DNA of 64,000 nucleotides from Hericium rajendrae (taxonomy: Eukaryota > Basidiomycota > Agaricomycetes > Russulales > Hericiaceae), in NCBI GenBank assembly GCA_033439255.1, contig CM065883.1, positions 2,852,001 to 2,916,000 on the forward strand. The letters are read 5' to 3'. A program made the translations under genes and the position numbers. This document shows, in pieces, positions 1 to 11,460 of this stretch. The first letter of the stretch is position 1. Every line of letters starts with the position of its first letter. The notes under the pieces are model-generated. The model saw only the letters and a program-made list of their open reading frames with translations, made no database searches and was not told the origin of the DNA.

Positions 1-3000
1 AATAACTGGGCCCAAAAGTACCTCCAGATTCTTCACAGTCGATATCACCATGCCGACGCTGGGAAGACATGTTCTCAATGCCTAGGCGAAGATGCGCTCT
101 ATCGATGCACGGAGTGTTTTTACGCACATATGTTCTGCTCGAAATGCATTGTTGAAGCCCATCGCCAAGACCCTTTCCACGTTATCGAGCGTTGGTCGGG
201 TTCGTATTTCGAGAAGGCTACCCTCAGTAGCCTCGACTTGGTGATCTACCTGGGTCATAATGGTCTTCGATGTAGCTCTTCTAGACGAGCTCTGGTGGAG
301 ATCATGTGTGTTCATACTACTGGCATCCAGAACTGCAAGTTCGAATTCTGTGGCTGCAACCATCTGGACACGTATGAGCCTCTTGAGCGGCCCTGTCAAC
401 TTCTACGGGCTGGCCTTTGGCCCGCTTCCTTCAAACATCCTCGCACTGTCTTCACGCTCCATCTCCTCCGTCATTTCCACCATCTCTCTGTACGGGCAAA
501 AGTCACTGCGTACGACTTCTCTGCTGTTTTACAGCGCCTGACCAACAATGCATTCCAAGGCGACGTTCCGGTACGTTTTCTTGTCATACACACATTCCCT
601 TACTAAGACCGTCATAGGATCGTTATAGGCAACTTTTGTGTGCCTCTCGCTATTTCGATTTCCTTCAAGCATTGAAGTGGAACGGTCGCAACGCGAGTGA
701 GCCGCTCGAACCTGGTTGTTTAGTGCCGCCGTGTCCAAGCTGCCCATTAATCGGCATCAATATGGACCCCGATTGGGAAAAAACCCCTGCAGACTCCATG
801 TAAGCCTTGATTGTCTGTAGAACAATCTTGATGACTCACGACACCTCTAGGTACTTACATGCGCTTCGTTATGCGAAGGACGGCAATTTCTCAAGTAGTC
901 TGCACGATAAGCCTATGGACCCCAACGACCGCCCTTTAACACATGGTGCCGCCTTCTTTGCCAATGAAACTGATTATCAAAATTGGCTCGAAGAGTGCCC
1001 TCAGAATGCGAAGACTGAGGTATGTCATTATATCATCGATTCCTGCACTAGTCATTAACCTGACTGGAGCCAGACGTCAACGTGTAGTTCCTTCAAAGCG
1101 TTGACCAATCAGTATTCGGGTAAGATCGTGTCAGGAATCTTGGCGCTTGGATGCGCGCGATCCGGCATGATTATGGCGAATGGGGTGGTTGATCTCCCGA
1201 AAGGCGAGCGGTCAGTGTCTTCCTGGACGTGTTCAAGCACAGTAGCTTACTATCTGGATCATAAGGTACTGCAGCGTAGACTTTGCAAAAGTCTCCGCAA
1301 CGCGCCAATTTATCTCACTCCTCCTTTGGTATGAGTACTACGACATCGTGTGTCAGTACATGATCAACTTCGACAAGCGCATGCTGGATTTCCCTGGTGC
1401 TCCGGTATTTCCGAAGACCCATCATTTGATTGGTTCCTATCATCTACCGGGGCACACCAAGCCTGAATGCAAGACAAAACACAATGGTCACTTCGTCCCC
1501 AGGACGGGCCATACGGATGGCGAGGACCTGGAGCGCCTGTGGTCGGTCCAGAATGCAATCGCAAGAAGCACGCGGGAGATGGGAGCCGGGCATCGACATG
1601 ATGCTTTGAACGGGCATATGTCTGACTATAATATGCAGAAAATATTCAAAGAAGGCGAGTCTCCACAATCCCTTTATCGCACGCGATGGATTGCTGACGA
1701 CTATTTTTGGCCTTCAGCGTCACTAATTGCGAAGCGTTTCAAGCGAGTTCACGATAGGCTTGACACAGACCAATCAGACCTTGCAGACATGGAAACATCA
1801 CTCGCGGAACGTGACGCCCCGTTGCAAGATTGGCTCGAGCAGGAGCAAGCATGGTTGCGAAAAGTCAACGATCCGCATTGGAGGCGAGAAGAGATTACGA
1901 ACCCGTATGAGCTGATGGAGGACAAAGGTACTGTGTACTCCGTAATCACCAAGAAGAGTACTTATATACCGCAGCGCCGACACAGAAGCAAGCACTAGCA
2001 GAGCTCAATAGAGAGAACGAGCGACATCGCACCACAAATGGAATGACTTTGGAACCCAGCCATCGTCTAGGGCGGATGGTGAAGTTTGCAATGGATATTG
2101 AACACAAGCAGTGTGTGTCGTATTACGTCCCAACACCAAGAAGCTAACGTGTTCCAACAGAGGAAGGATTCATGTGCAAGTTCGAGAGTACGAAACGAAG
2201 AACTCGGATACGGTCTACAACGAGCTCGAACTTCTGCGTGAGCGATTAGCTAATGATCTAGAAGAATGGGAGGCTGCGTATGCAGAATCTCTAGGTCTCA
2301 TTGTTGAGGACTTGAAAACCCTCCATGATTTTGCTACCGCTGCATGGCCCCCGATGCCATCGGAGCAGCGTTGCAATCCCGAGGACGTCTCCCTACCGCT
2401 TCCCTCACAGTATCCCCCGGCTGTCCGTCGCTGTGCACAATTTACTAAGGCCATAAAGGCAGAGCATCTGCTCCGTGAAGGCCATGCAAATGATCTTATT
2501 CGGGATATCAAAAAAAGTTCTGCTATGCGCGGATTCCTCTGGCGATCAACCAAAGACACTACTGGGCAAAACAGCAAGACTCGTAATGGTCAAATTATAT
2601 CTAGCGTGTCATCCCGACTTGAAGCTCTTCGGCAAGAATATGAACGCACTCGATCGATATTGATGATCCTCGGCTCTGACAGTCACAATTACAAGCCTCT
2701 TCGCCCAGCGGACTGCTATGCGCCGACCGTGTATCACGGCGCTCGTGCAAAGAGTAGGAAAAAGGGAAACGGCCAAGCGAGTGAAGGATCATGGATTTGG
2801 CAGATGGGGTCGTATCGTGGTTCCACAAGATGCAGCCGCGGATGAGTGGCTGATGGAATGTGAGCCATAATGGGAACTCGTGACGAAATGATGCTGACAT
2901 AGATATTTGGTAGATGAAAGAGTGCATTGGTTCAGACAACACGCTGCGGTCGCACGATCTCAAGAGCAGAAGAATCTGCTCGACGTAGAGATGCGATGGA

Positions 3001-3244
3001 CGCAGCGGACGTTTCGTACATGGCACCGCCAGTGGAAAGCGAAAGCGGACGTTGTACTTTCCAGTAGTGGCCTGGGGGATAAGGGGCAAGGGAGCTATGC
3101 CGCAAAGTACGTGTAATGACGTTTCGAGTATTCTAGTGCTGACTAAATGGCTACAGGCAAGCCAATATGTGGAGGAGACTCTTTAATGAGGCGCAATTGG
3201 TGTTTCCAGAGGAGCAAAGACTAGTGTTTGACGGGGACGATTAG
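1..3244 (+). CDS. KDZ-family transposase with CxC2 cysteine cluster, 5'-truncated by the window
   Basis: DNA transposase of the Kyakuja-Dileera-Zisupton group. The frame is open from base 1. The first exon (1-570) carries a CxC2-type cluster (CSQC, RCTEC, CSKC, then HRQDPFHVIERW) followed by the usual FCGC, ..LRAGLWPAS and YDF..LQRLT motifs. Short introns follow, for example 571 to about 626 and 800-850. Later exons hold SSFKALTNQY, GVVDLPKGER, YYDIVCQY and DGEDLERLWS with STREMG, which are the conserved core blocks carrying acidic catalytic candidates. The C-terminal region (2111-3244) is coiled-coil-like and ends LVFDGDD at the TAG 3242-3244. The frame changes near 2757-2764 at an A/G run, so this copy is probably inactive. 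The N-terminus lies before base 1. Family call firm; exact exon borders not. Confidence 0.85.
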
Positions 3245-3689
3245 CTTATGTAGTCGATTATGCAGAGTAGCAAAAAGTGAGTTGTTTTTGCGAGTCCGCA
3301 GTGTGCTGTTCTCGCATTCGCACAGCATTGTTTTGTTTACATCCAACAAGTACATTGCTCGTCGCGTCTGCTCGTCGCGTTCGTTCATTGCATCTTTCTC
3401 GCGGCTACTGATCGCGTCTTTCTTTGTCGCGTCGACTCGTCGCGTTCACTCGTCGTGTCTGCCTCACGCCTGCTCATTGCGTTGGCTCGTTGTGTCTTCC
3501 TCGCGCCTGCTCGTCGTGTTCGCTTCTTGTATTCTCGCGTTTCTCGCATCCTCGTGTCTCCACATCGCGTCCTACACCCCACAGCCATATCTTCCTACTA
3601 CACCCTCCATTAAACCTCATGTCTTGCTTCAACCTCGCTCTCAACGCGATAATCGCATTCCTAGCCGCTCTACCCCACTGCATAACACA
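3245..3689. repeat. Low-complexity CTCGTCGCGT-type tract
   Basis: Between the KDZ gene and the next small gene lies a tract rich in degenerate CGTCGCGTC / CTCGCGC words (about 3355-3560). It gives long but compositionally biased frames on both strands. I see no conserved coding pattern. It may be the 3' flank of the KDZ element and the promoter of the small gene that follows. Confidence 0.4.
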
Positions 3690-4150
3690 ATGCCATGTCG
3701 ACGACAACGACAACGAGCATGTCCGACAAGTCATACGAGACGGGGAAGATGGGATCGACAAGATGACGATCCCTATGATAGTGTGAGTGACATCTGTTTC
3801 ACGTTACTGTAGCTATGATAGTAATTCTGCCCAGGGTAACGCCGCCAGGTGGTGACCCTACTTTGTGCGTCGAACGTGCCACGGCGCGAGCAAATGCCCC
3901 GCCGTCACGCATTCCGGTCCCAAAGGGCGGGTTGACGTCGGCGAAGAGGGCGCGACACGTCTTGCAGGCGACGATACTTGCACGGGAGGGAGTGGAAGAA
4001 GCGGTGGCCGAAACACTGGTAGCTATGGAAGATGAACAAGCCTATCAGCAGGAAATCATCGCGAACACCATTGCCGGTATAATGGAGTCCATGCGCGACG
4101 ATTTGGATGATTTGGATGAGAGCGAGGAAGGGAGTGCTCCGAGTGCATAA
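3690..4150 (+). CDS. Small two-exon hypothetical protein, acidic C-terminus
   Basis: Not recognised. A plausible model starts at 3690 (MPCRRQ), has an intron at 3783-3834 (GTGAGT ... CCCAG, 52 nt) and continues in the frame VTPPGGDPTLC... to the stop at 4148-4150. The product would be about 135 residues: a basic N-terminus, a Pro-rich middle, then a helix-prone segment (residues about 75-120, LQATILAREGVEEAVAETL) and an acidic tail DDLDDLDESEEG. Its position directly after the KDZ transposase suggests an accessory gene of the same element, but that is inference. The start codon is uncertain because a second ATG in another frame lies a few bases downstream. Confidence 0.4.
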
Positions 4151-4169
4151 AGAAGACGAAGAGCGTGGT

Positions 4170-4580
4170 AGAGGTCCTTGTTATCTTCTTGTTATCTTCT
4201 TACTGTGATATGAGATCATAGTCATATGTCGAAGTCATGCAATGTAGTCATTGGATCTAGTTGTCGTTGGAGTCGTTGAATATAGTCGTTTGTACTAGTC
4301 ATGGTGCCTAGTCGTCTAGTCGGTAGTATAAGTCGTGCAATGTAGTCGTTATTGTAGCTCGTAGTATGTAGTCGGTCCTACAAGTCACCATTACAAGATA
4401 CTGAGCTAGTATCTTTTTGTCACCCCAACTAGTCATGAAAATGGTAGTCAGTGAAAGTAGTCAGACTGTCATTGAATTTCTATCGCTAATCTAGTCTACA
4501 TGAAGAGATTTAGACAATCATCTCTTCTAGTCACCAGAATCTAGCCTACAAACTTGCTTAAGGTGGCCCTGATTAGGGGG
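4170..4580. repeat. Block of degenerate short repeats (TAGTCGTTG / AGTCAT)
   Basis: About 400 bases built from variants of TAGTCGT, AGTCGTTG, AGTCATG and CTAGTCAC. They are spaced irregularly and followed at 4586-4603 by the palindrome GTGACTAGCTAGTCAC, with CTTGCTTAAG on both sides of it. Subterminal repeat blocks of this look sit at the ends of many large DNA transposons, so this is probably an element end. I found no matching opposite end in the window. Confidence 0.45.
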
Positions 4581-4668
4581 TGACTAGCTAGTCACCTTGC
4601 TTAAGCCAATTCTGCTGCTACCCCACGACCGCTCACCTCCATCTACACGGCCCTTACCACCATTACTT

Positions 4669-5879
4669 ATGCCCCGAGGTGTTGCCATCCATTCAACCCT
4701 TGCTTTAGTTGTCGTTCGGATGACAGTTTGCGGCAAGGATCCAGGAGAAGTCAAGGCCTTCACTGGGGTTAGTCCCCGGCAGCAACGACGAATCATGCGA
4801 CTCTGGCGTACTACCGGTGATGTAGCTAGACCGAAACGGGATGGCAGATTGCATGGAAGGCCGAGAACACTCACAGCAGAGGATGTATTTGTATGTGTCT
4901 CCATTATTCTCAATGTTCTACTCAAGTCATAGGTTTCCTTGTAACCAATTCACAGACTCTTACCGATGCCGTGAACAACTCGTGCGATATCTATCTAGAT
5001 GAACTGCGAGACTCTCTTGCGGCTATCTGTGGGAAAGATGTATCCTTGTCCACAATATGGAGGACTCTCAAGCGCTCTGGGTACAGCATGAAGAAGGTAT
5101 ATCACTGTCTTTCTATCACATTTGTATTGAAAGGAATTTTCTTTTGCATATCAGATAACGCGGGCTGTAGCGGAGCGAAGCATCCGTCGGCGAGCAGCAT
5201 ATACTGCGAAGGTCGGAAGGTACAATCGGGATCAACTTGTCTTTGTCGATGAAAGTGCAGCCGATCGTCGTACAACATATCGTGGCTATGCATGGGCAAT
5301 CCGTGGTCGGCGTGCAGTTCGAAAGGCTTTCTTTGTGCGTGGAAAACGGTAATTCCTACAAATTCTATCTGCAAGACATAAGCTGATTGATCAATCAGAT
5401 ACTCAATCTTACCTGCTCTTTCTCTGAATGGAATTTTGGCTGTTGACATTGTCGAAGGATCATTCAACAAGCACCGTTTTTCTCGTTTTATCGATGGTCT
5501 ACTTGATCAGATGAACCCATGGCCTCTTCCGAACTCTGTTATCATTATGGACAATTGTTGTATACACAAGGATGAAGAAACACTAGACATGATAAAAGCC
5601 AGGTATGTTTTACAAGTTTTTATTATTACACTGACAGGTATCTTACTTATACCCAGGGGTATGCGATATTTGTTCCTCCCTCCTTACTCACCAGATTATA
5701 ACCCCATCGAGCTTGCCTTCTCAGCAATCAAAGCAGATATTAGACACAAAGGAGGACTTATAAGAGAGACCATGGAGGATGATCATGATCCAGTGGATAT
5801 TTATCTACGTCTCAATGAATCAGTTTGGTCGATTACAGCTGAGGATGCTTATGGCTGGTTCGTTCACTGTGCATATTAG
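4669..5879 (+). CDS. Tc1/mariner transposase (element 1)
   Basis: DDE transposase of the IS630-Tc1-mariner superfamily, predicted to cut and paste at TA. ATG at 4669. Introns are clear at 4891-4955, 5097-5154, 5349-5398 and 5603-5656, all GT...AG and 50-65 nt long. The N-terminal part is a helix-turn-helix DNA-binding region (VSPRQQRRIMRLWRTTGDV). The catalytic domain shows the three acidic sites: VDESAADRRT, IIMDNCCIHKDEE and LPPYSPDYNPIE (D, D, E) with normal spacing. Stop at 5877-5879. With these introns removed the frame appears intact, roughly 320 residues. The AT-rich stretch 5880-6110 separates it, tail to tail, from the companion gene on the other strand. I did not find terminal inverted repeats for this copy. 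Confidence 0.85.
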
Positions 5880-6110
5880 AAAATTCAAATTTTGTGGGTT
5901 TTGATAATAAAGATGCATAATAAAAATGTGAATCTGTAAAAGTGAAAGCATGTTGAACTGTAAATAATAGTTTTAAAATTATAAAAAGATTGAAATTGGT
6001 ATAGAATACTGAAAATATTGAAATAATAGTAGATGGATGAGTGGGGATGTAAAACAGATCATAGATGAAAAAAATAAAATGATTTGAAGGTATTACTTTA
6101 CTAAAATCTA

Positions 6111-7982
6111 TCAGTTGTTCTTGAGATCCTTCTGCAACTCACGCAAGTGTTGCCGTTCCCGCTTTCGAACCATCTCCGTGTCCTTGCATGCATATGCAAG
6201 AATTTTGTCTGCAGTCCCAACAGGTATTCCTGGACAAATGGTGATGATCCTTTCGGTTGTGAGAGCTTCAATATCAATAATGCAAATGTACTTGTGCTTC
6301 GCAAAGTCAGGTGCGAACTGACTAAAATCATGACCATCTTGTCCTCGCTTTCCTGAATTGAGGTCTGCCAACCAGGATGTGAGCAGAGGGAATAATGAAA
6401 CATCTTCTGCATCCTCGATCGGATCTGAACTTGGCATGTCATTGATATGATGTTGGCCACGATGGTGTGATGGTGGATGTGAAGGGTACCATTGAGGTGA
6501 TGGAAGATAGGCTGGTGGAAAAGGTGATGGCATGTAGGGGTATATCTGACCTGGTGGCATCATAGGATAGCCTGCAGGATAAGGAAAAGGCAGAGCCTGA
6601 GGATCAGTGGCTTTTGAGCCAGCCATTTTTGTTGGAGAGGCTGGTTTGTCATTATCGAGCACAAGCTTTGGAGGTGGACTCGTCGTTGATGCATAGCCAC
6701 TTTGCTGAAAGATGATCAGTTTGGTATCGAACATAGTTCAGCTTTGATGAGACATACGCACCAAAAAGATTGCCCATGAGTGGAGATCAGTCCTACTCAA
6801 TTGAATATGACGATCACGCAACTTGATGCATGCTCGACCCATATGCTCGTCGCATTTGTTGTCACGCTCGAGCTGAGCGACCCACTGTGTCGTGCTCTTC
6901 TTGCTGTTTCGTGCCTTCTCGCTATCTGCATCGCGATCGCTGTCGACTTCGGAATCAGAATCTGATACAGCCTGTTGATGGAATGCGGTCAGCGAACAGA
7001 AGGCGTCAGACTCGTTAGATGTGAGAACATTCAAATGTATATACCTTGCACTTCTTCGCCTTTTTTACAACTTTCTTGTCCTTCCCTCCTGATGACTTTC
7101 CTCCCGGTTGGCTAAGGTCCTTCAGCTCAACAAAAAATTCCTTCTTCGAACGAGACGAACGCGCAGCACGAGGAGCTTTGTTGAAAAGCTCTCGAAGGTG
7201 GGAAGCTTTGGAGAGGTGAGAATAAGGGCTTGAGCGCGCATCAACGCTGAATCGGTATGCCACGCTAACGTGCTTCGGCGAGACTGACATCAGGTTGGCC
7301 AGCTTCGTTACAAAAGATGTCCACGAGGTCTTTGACGAGATTGATACGGACTCGGTCGCACCGTTGAAAGGAACGGAGAACTTGACTTTGAAACCTAACA
7401 ATTGCCGCCGGTGAGTGTCTCGGATTCCATGGCAAGGCTGTACTTACCTGCTTTGGCTGGAGCCTCTTCGACAGCGCTGTCCTCGTTGTCATCCTCCGAG
7501 TCCCCATTATCTTCCTCAGACTCCTCCTCAGAATCATTCTCACCCTCCTCATCCTCGCCCTCATCTTCTTCACTCTCCTCAGTGTGCTTCCTCTTCTCTG
7601 CCTGTTGGCCTGGTTCACGGTCCTCACCCATGCCACTGTTGTCCGACTGCGCGCCACTCGGTACTGGTGGCTCCTTGCTCCTCAAGCCCATCAAACCAGC
7701 AACAGCAGATTGCACCAGCAAGTCGATCTCCTCGGCTGGCGCAGACTCGTCGGGTTGTGCAGCAGGTGTGTGGTCGGAAAGGAAATGATCTTCGGGGGGG
7801 TCTGCGGGGGCTGTTGCTGCCACGCCTTTGCGCACCATCCGTGGTTTCGGCTTGCTCTTCGGTTGCTCAGAAGAGGCCTGCTCCGCAGCTTTAGTCTTCT
7901 TAGCAGAGGGTTTGTCCTTCGTACCTGATTTCTTCTTGGTCTTCTTGGCCTCCTTCCGTTGCTTTTCGCGGGTGACAGACAT
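6111..7982 (-). CDS. 562-aa companion protein of Tc1 element 1 (CxxH...C...WA domain)
   Basis: Multi-exon gene opposite to and tail to tail with the Tc1 transposase. Start ATG at 7982 (MSVTREKQRKEAKK). Exons are 7982-7448, 7394-7045, 6971-6762 and 6704-6111. Their lengths sum to 1689 nt, an exact multiple of three, and all introns are GT...AG. The parts, in order, are a Lys-rich then strongly acidic tail (to residue ~175), a folded region KVKFSVPFNG...SVAYRFSVD that could be ubiquitin-like, an acidic Ser linker, a short motif L.RDNKCDEHMGRACIKL...HIQL...L.SWAIFL, a Pro/Tyr-rich stretch, and a C-terminal helical region ending ICPGIPVGTADKILAYA. Function unknown. It matches 42712-44773 in length, order of parts and motif, so it is probably cargo of the transposon rather than a host gene. 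Confidence 0.7.
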
Positions 7983-8566
7983 GGTGGAGGAAGGATAGAG
8001 AACAAGTCCGGCCAAGGCCGACAAGTGTGTGCCTCATCGACCCTGTGCCGCGACTTGGGATTCCGATCTTACGCAAAACTCGACGGATTCACTCCGTTTT
8101 TCTTGTCGCCTCGGCGGACTGAAAACGCTTACTCGAATCCGTTGACCGTTTGTCGATAGCTGTTGTAGTTCGCTCAGAATGATGCAAAACATTTCGGAGG
8201 GGGTCCGCATTTTCGATATTTCGAAAAGCGGTTTTTTCACTCCGTTCTTTTCACGCGCCTCAAGAGCTCGACTAGAGCTTTCTGAAACTGAAGAGATCAT
8301 TGTATTTGAGTAAGAATTGAGCTAGCTACGATGCAAAACATTTTCGCTGCCTATCGCGCGCAAAACTCGTTGGTGTCCGGAAAAGGAAGCCAGGCCAACA
8401 TTATTGCAAACAGCAATAATGCAGCTTTTGCCTCTTCCCTCTCTTCCTCACTCAAGTCCTTCAACTGCGACGATAAGTCAACGATGGACCTGTTGATGGC
8501 GGGGACAGCAAGGGCGGCGGCTGCATCTTCTGGAGCTACTCCCGGGGCAGAGCCGGTTTCTAGCGC
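7983..8566. other. Upstream region of the companion gene; no gene seen
   Basis: Contains the presumed promoter of the 6111-7982 gene. Two stretches repeat the word GATGCAAAACATTT (about 8189 and 8330) and two repeat GATTCACTCCG or TTCACTCCG (about 8086 and 8236). I see no open frame with credible codon use and no clear terminal repeat of Tc1 element 1. Confidence 0.4.
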
Positions 8567-9454
8567 TCAGACATGAGGGATTGGGGCACGGGGGTTGGAG
8601 TCGGCATTGAGGGGGCAGTCGCGGAAGCCATGGCCCTTCTGGCGGCAGCGGAAGCAACCACCCTCATGCCTGAGACACTCACGGTCAGGCTCCGAGAGTT
8701 TGGGCAGTGGGGCACCTGTAGCAGCAACTGTGCAGGATCGGCCAGTAGATGTGGACTGAGGGGAGCGAGTGCTCACCGGGGTGCACCCAGTTGTGGGGCG
8801 GGGACTCTGGAACCGGGTGCACATGAGGTAGGCAGCATTCCTGTCACGGGCCCTCGCCTTCCACTCATCCAGGGTGGTGGGCGTGGGGTAGCTGCACTGG
8901 CAATCATCCCGCAAGGCGCTGTTGAGGCCATGCAGGAACCAATCAATCAGGGCCACATCATTGTAGCCGGTGTGAGGAGCGAAGGACTCGAACTCGGTGA
9001 TGTAGTAGACTACCAGGCGCGTACCCATCTGGAGGGTCTGGATGGCATGGGAGGCATCCTTGGAGTCGTCAAGGGGGGAGAAGTCCAAATTGAAGCAAGT
9101 TCGAAGGGCAGCGAGGTTGGCGTAGCGAGGGACATGGGCTGGAGATGTGTTTGCAGCCACAAGATCGTCATCCTCAAGGATCTCCTCGACACGCTGGGTG
9201 GCCCACTGGCCAGCAATAGGGCCCTGGCAGAGGTCGAGGAAGAGGGAGATCTGGGTGGTATCATCTTTATACCGGGTAGAGTTGGCACGAAGGAATAAGC
9301 GAATACGCAACTGGAACTCCTTGGACTTGGAACGATCTCCCTCAAAGGGAGCAGGTCTGATGCCGATCTCGGGGTTGGACATGTCGTCGGGCAGCTGAAC
9401 AGGGGGAGCTGGGGTGATGATCGGTTTGACGTTGACGGTGGATGTGGATGTCAT
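8567..9454 (-). CDS. Retrotransposon gag-like reading frame (fossil)
   Basis: A 295-codon frame resembling the Gag of Ty3/gypsy-type elements. It has a Gag capsid-like region (PFEGDRSKSKEFQLRIRLF ... FLDLCQGPIAGQWA ... FNLDF ... YYITEFESFAPHTGYNDVALIDWFLHGLN) and a C-terminal CCHC knuckle CFRCRQKGHGFRDC near residue 270. No protease, reverse transcriptase or integrase follows, so it is a gag remnant or a captured gag gene. Its ATG (9452-9454) is supplied by the end of element A, and the bases just upstream read as a splice acceptor, TTTTTCAG. Confidence 0.7.
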   Translation of the reverse strand: MTSTSTVNVKPIITPAPPVQLPDDMSNPEIGIRPAPFEGDRSKSKEFQLRIRLFLRANSTRYKDDTTQISLFLDLCQGPIAGQWATQRVEEILEDDDLVAANTSPAHVPRYANLAALRTCFNLDFSPLDDSKDASHAIQTLQMGTRLVVYYITEFESFAPHTGYNDVALIDWFLHGLNSALRDDCQCSYPTPTTLDEWKARARDRNAAYLMCTRFQSPRPTTGCTPVSTRSPQSTSTGRSCTVAATGAPLPKLSEPDRECLRHEGGCFRCRQKGHGFRDCPLNADSNPRAPIPHV

Positions 9455-9794
9455 CTGAAAAATTAAAAATCTATATAGCTCAGTACTAAAGTATGTGTCC
9501 TAGCATAGTGCTATGGGATCTATATAGCCACTCTTGCATCTATGTAGTGCTATGCACATTATGATAGCCTTCATAGCAGTAGGCAGAAGGTATATAGATC
9601 TATGTACCTGTAAGCCATTGCTATCAGAGCTATGTACCATCATAGCCTTGCTATGGATTCTATAAGCCCTATGTCAGGTATGGTAGACTCCATAATTACA
9701 AGTCAAAATTTTCAATATTATTAGATGAGGGGCTTCTGACTTCAAAAACATTTTATTGCTATAAGTAACATAGTTACAAAAACTAATTGTAACT

Positions 9795-10640
9795 ATAGAT
9801 ACTACTCAGGCAGCATCGTGGACAGCCCGCGGTCGTTCAGTGCCTTACGCGGAAAGCAAGCGGCAGCGCAGACAGCGCGAATGGGGCGCGGAGCGTGTGG
9901 ATGCAGCGCAGAGGGAGAGAGATGGCGCATAGGGCGGGACGACTGCCCGGATGGTGCGGAAGCGACGTGGAGGGCGGGGAGGTGGCGCGAAAGGCGGGAA
10001 GGAGGCGCAGAGGGCGCGGAGGGTGCGGAGGTGGCAGGGATGGCATGGAGGTGGTGGGGATGGCACGAAGGCGGCGCGGATGGCATTGACACGGCGCGGA
10101 GGGCCGGGAGATGAAGAAGAGGGTGCAGAGGCGGGCAGATGGCAGGGAGGCGTGCGGAGGGCGTGGAGGCGGGGCTGAGGGCGTCGATGCGGTGCTGAGG
10201 GCGTCGACGTGGTGTTGAGGGCGTCGACGTGGTGTTGAGGGCGTCGACGTGGTGTTGAGGGCGTCGACGCGACGCTGAGGTGACGGACTCAGTGCTGAGG
10301 TGGCGGACTCGGTGCTGAGGTGGCGGACTCGGTGCTGAGGTGGCGGACGTGGCACAGAGTGCGGCGGGCCGTGCAGAGGGCACAAGCGGCGTGGAGGCCT
10401 GCTCGCGCCGTTGCACTCGTGCTTGTGCTGTCACGACCACGCACGGTCGACCACGCGCAGTCTGGGGCATGCAGGCGCACGGTCGGGGGGCAATTGGGCG
10501 GTTGGGCACAGGCGCGCGTAGCTGGGGCCAAATGCGGGCCCATGCACACGCTGTCGCGGGCGTACACGCTCCTGCACATGCTGTTGAGGTCGTGTGCGTG
10601 CAGTCGGAAGTGCGGGAAGCGGGCGCAGGGGCGCAGTACG
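9795..10640. repeat. GC-rich array in element A with 24-bp and 20-bp tandem units
   Basis: Purine-biased GC-rich tract. At 10196-10275 the unit GGGCGTCGACGTGGTGTTGA repeats about every 24 bases, and at 10280-10345 GGCGGACTCGGTGCTGAGGT repeats every 20. The long open frames here (e.g. minus 9802-10962) are Pro/Ser/His-biased and arise from composition. The equivalent positions in B, D and E hold comparable arrays of different sequence. Confidence 0.7.
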
Positions 10641-10649
10641 AGATATCGA

Positions 10650-10673
10650 GTCTCGTTGCCGTGGCAACGAGAC
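10650..10673. other. Hairpin 1 of element A
   Basis: Perfect inverted repeat: arms GTCTCGTTGCC / GGCAACGAGAC around a 2-nt centre. The same hairpin occurs at 21273-21300 and 45889-45920. Confidence 0.85.
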
Positions 10674-10970
10674 CCGACTGTCGTTGTGTCATTGTCGTTG
10701 TCCTTTGGGGATGTTGAGATGGGGTGGCGGGTGTTGAGACAGGGTAGGGGCTGTCACGGCGCCGTGGAGGGCGTGCACGGGCAGGCGCAGACAGGCGTGG
10801 GCTGTTGAAGCCCATTGAGGTGGCGCCCGGGACATCGGAGAGGATGTCGCGTGTTGTGACGCGACAGCGATGCGAGAGATGCGGCGAGGGTGCAAGGAGG
10901 GCCGCGAGGACACGAGGAGGGCGACAAAGTCGAGGAAGAGGGCGATGGGGAGCCGGAGGCACGAAAGAAT

Positions 10971-11003
10971 GAGAGTATCGCTCGTTATCTGAGCGATACT
11001 CTC
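10971..11003. other. Hairpin 2 of element A
   Basis: Perfect 13-nt arms GAGAGTATCGCTC / GAGCGATACTCTC around a 7-nt loop. The core TATCGCTC is shared with 21404-21438, 24221-24254 and 45769-45803. On the minus strand the hairpin sits about 30 nt after an ACCTTGAG/GGTAAGT donor-like site (about 11040-11050). Confidence 0.85.
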
Positions 11004-11369
11004 GGAATTAGTACGATAACACAGATATATATGAATTTTACTTACCTTGAGCCCCCTAAGCCTCTGACTGATCCTGCCGACCTTCGAAGTGACGAGAAAC
11101 GAAGAGAGCGACGAGGAGGACGGGATGCAAAGTGAGCTGAGTGAGGATAAAGACAAGTCGAACGACGCGCCTTAGTGCTTGAGCGATCGAAAGCACGAGT
11201 TCAGCGTTTCGAACTTCATTAATCGAATCAAATCGTTTTAATTCAGAAAAAAAGACAGTATGTATAATTTGCTCATACCATTCGATCATATGAGCTACTT
11301 GTCTAACTAACATATTGTACGCTACTGAGCAGCAAACACAAGTTAATAAAATCTATCACTTAGCCTCTG

Positions 11370-11460
11370 GCGCGGCACTCGGCAGCGCCCGGCAGCCACG
11401 ATTCTCGGCTTCGCCCAGGAATCGTATATAAGGCTCGCGCGACGCGCGTTGCCTCTTGCT
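11370..11460 (+). promoter_or_regulatory. TATA-type promoter of element A
   Basis: The string AGCCTCTGGCGCGGCACTCGGCAGCGCCCGGCAGCC is followed by TATATAAGG at about 11425 and a CT-rich start region (GCCTCTTGCTCTCTAACCCC). Homologous blocks occur in B (about 21830-21910), E (minus, 23740-23860) and D (minus, 41280-41420). Conservation of the TATA box and the pyrimidine-rich start across four copies supports a real promoter. Confidence 0.55.

Noticed and set aside
3228-3812. 194-codon plus-strand frame
   Set aside because: Starts within the end of the KDZ gene and runs through a CTCGTCGCG low-complexity tract.
9802-10962. 386-codon minus-strand open frame
   Set aside because: Pro/Ser/His/Arg-biased translation of a GC-rich tandem array; frames are open on both strands and no motif is seen.
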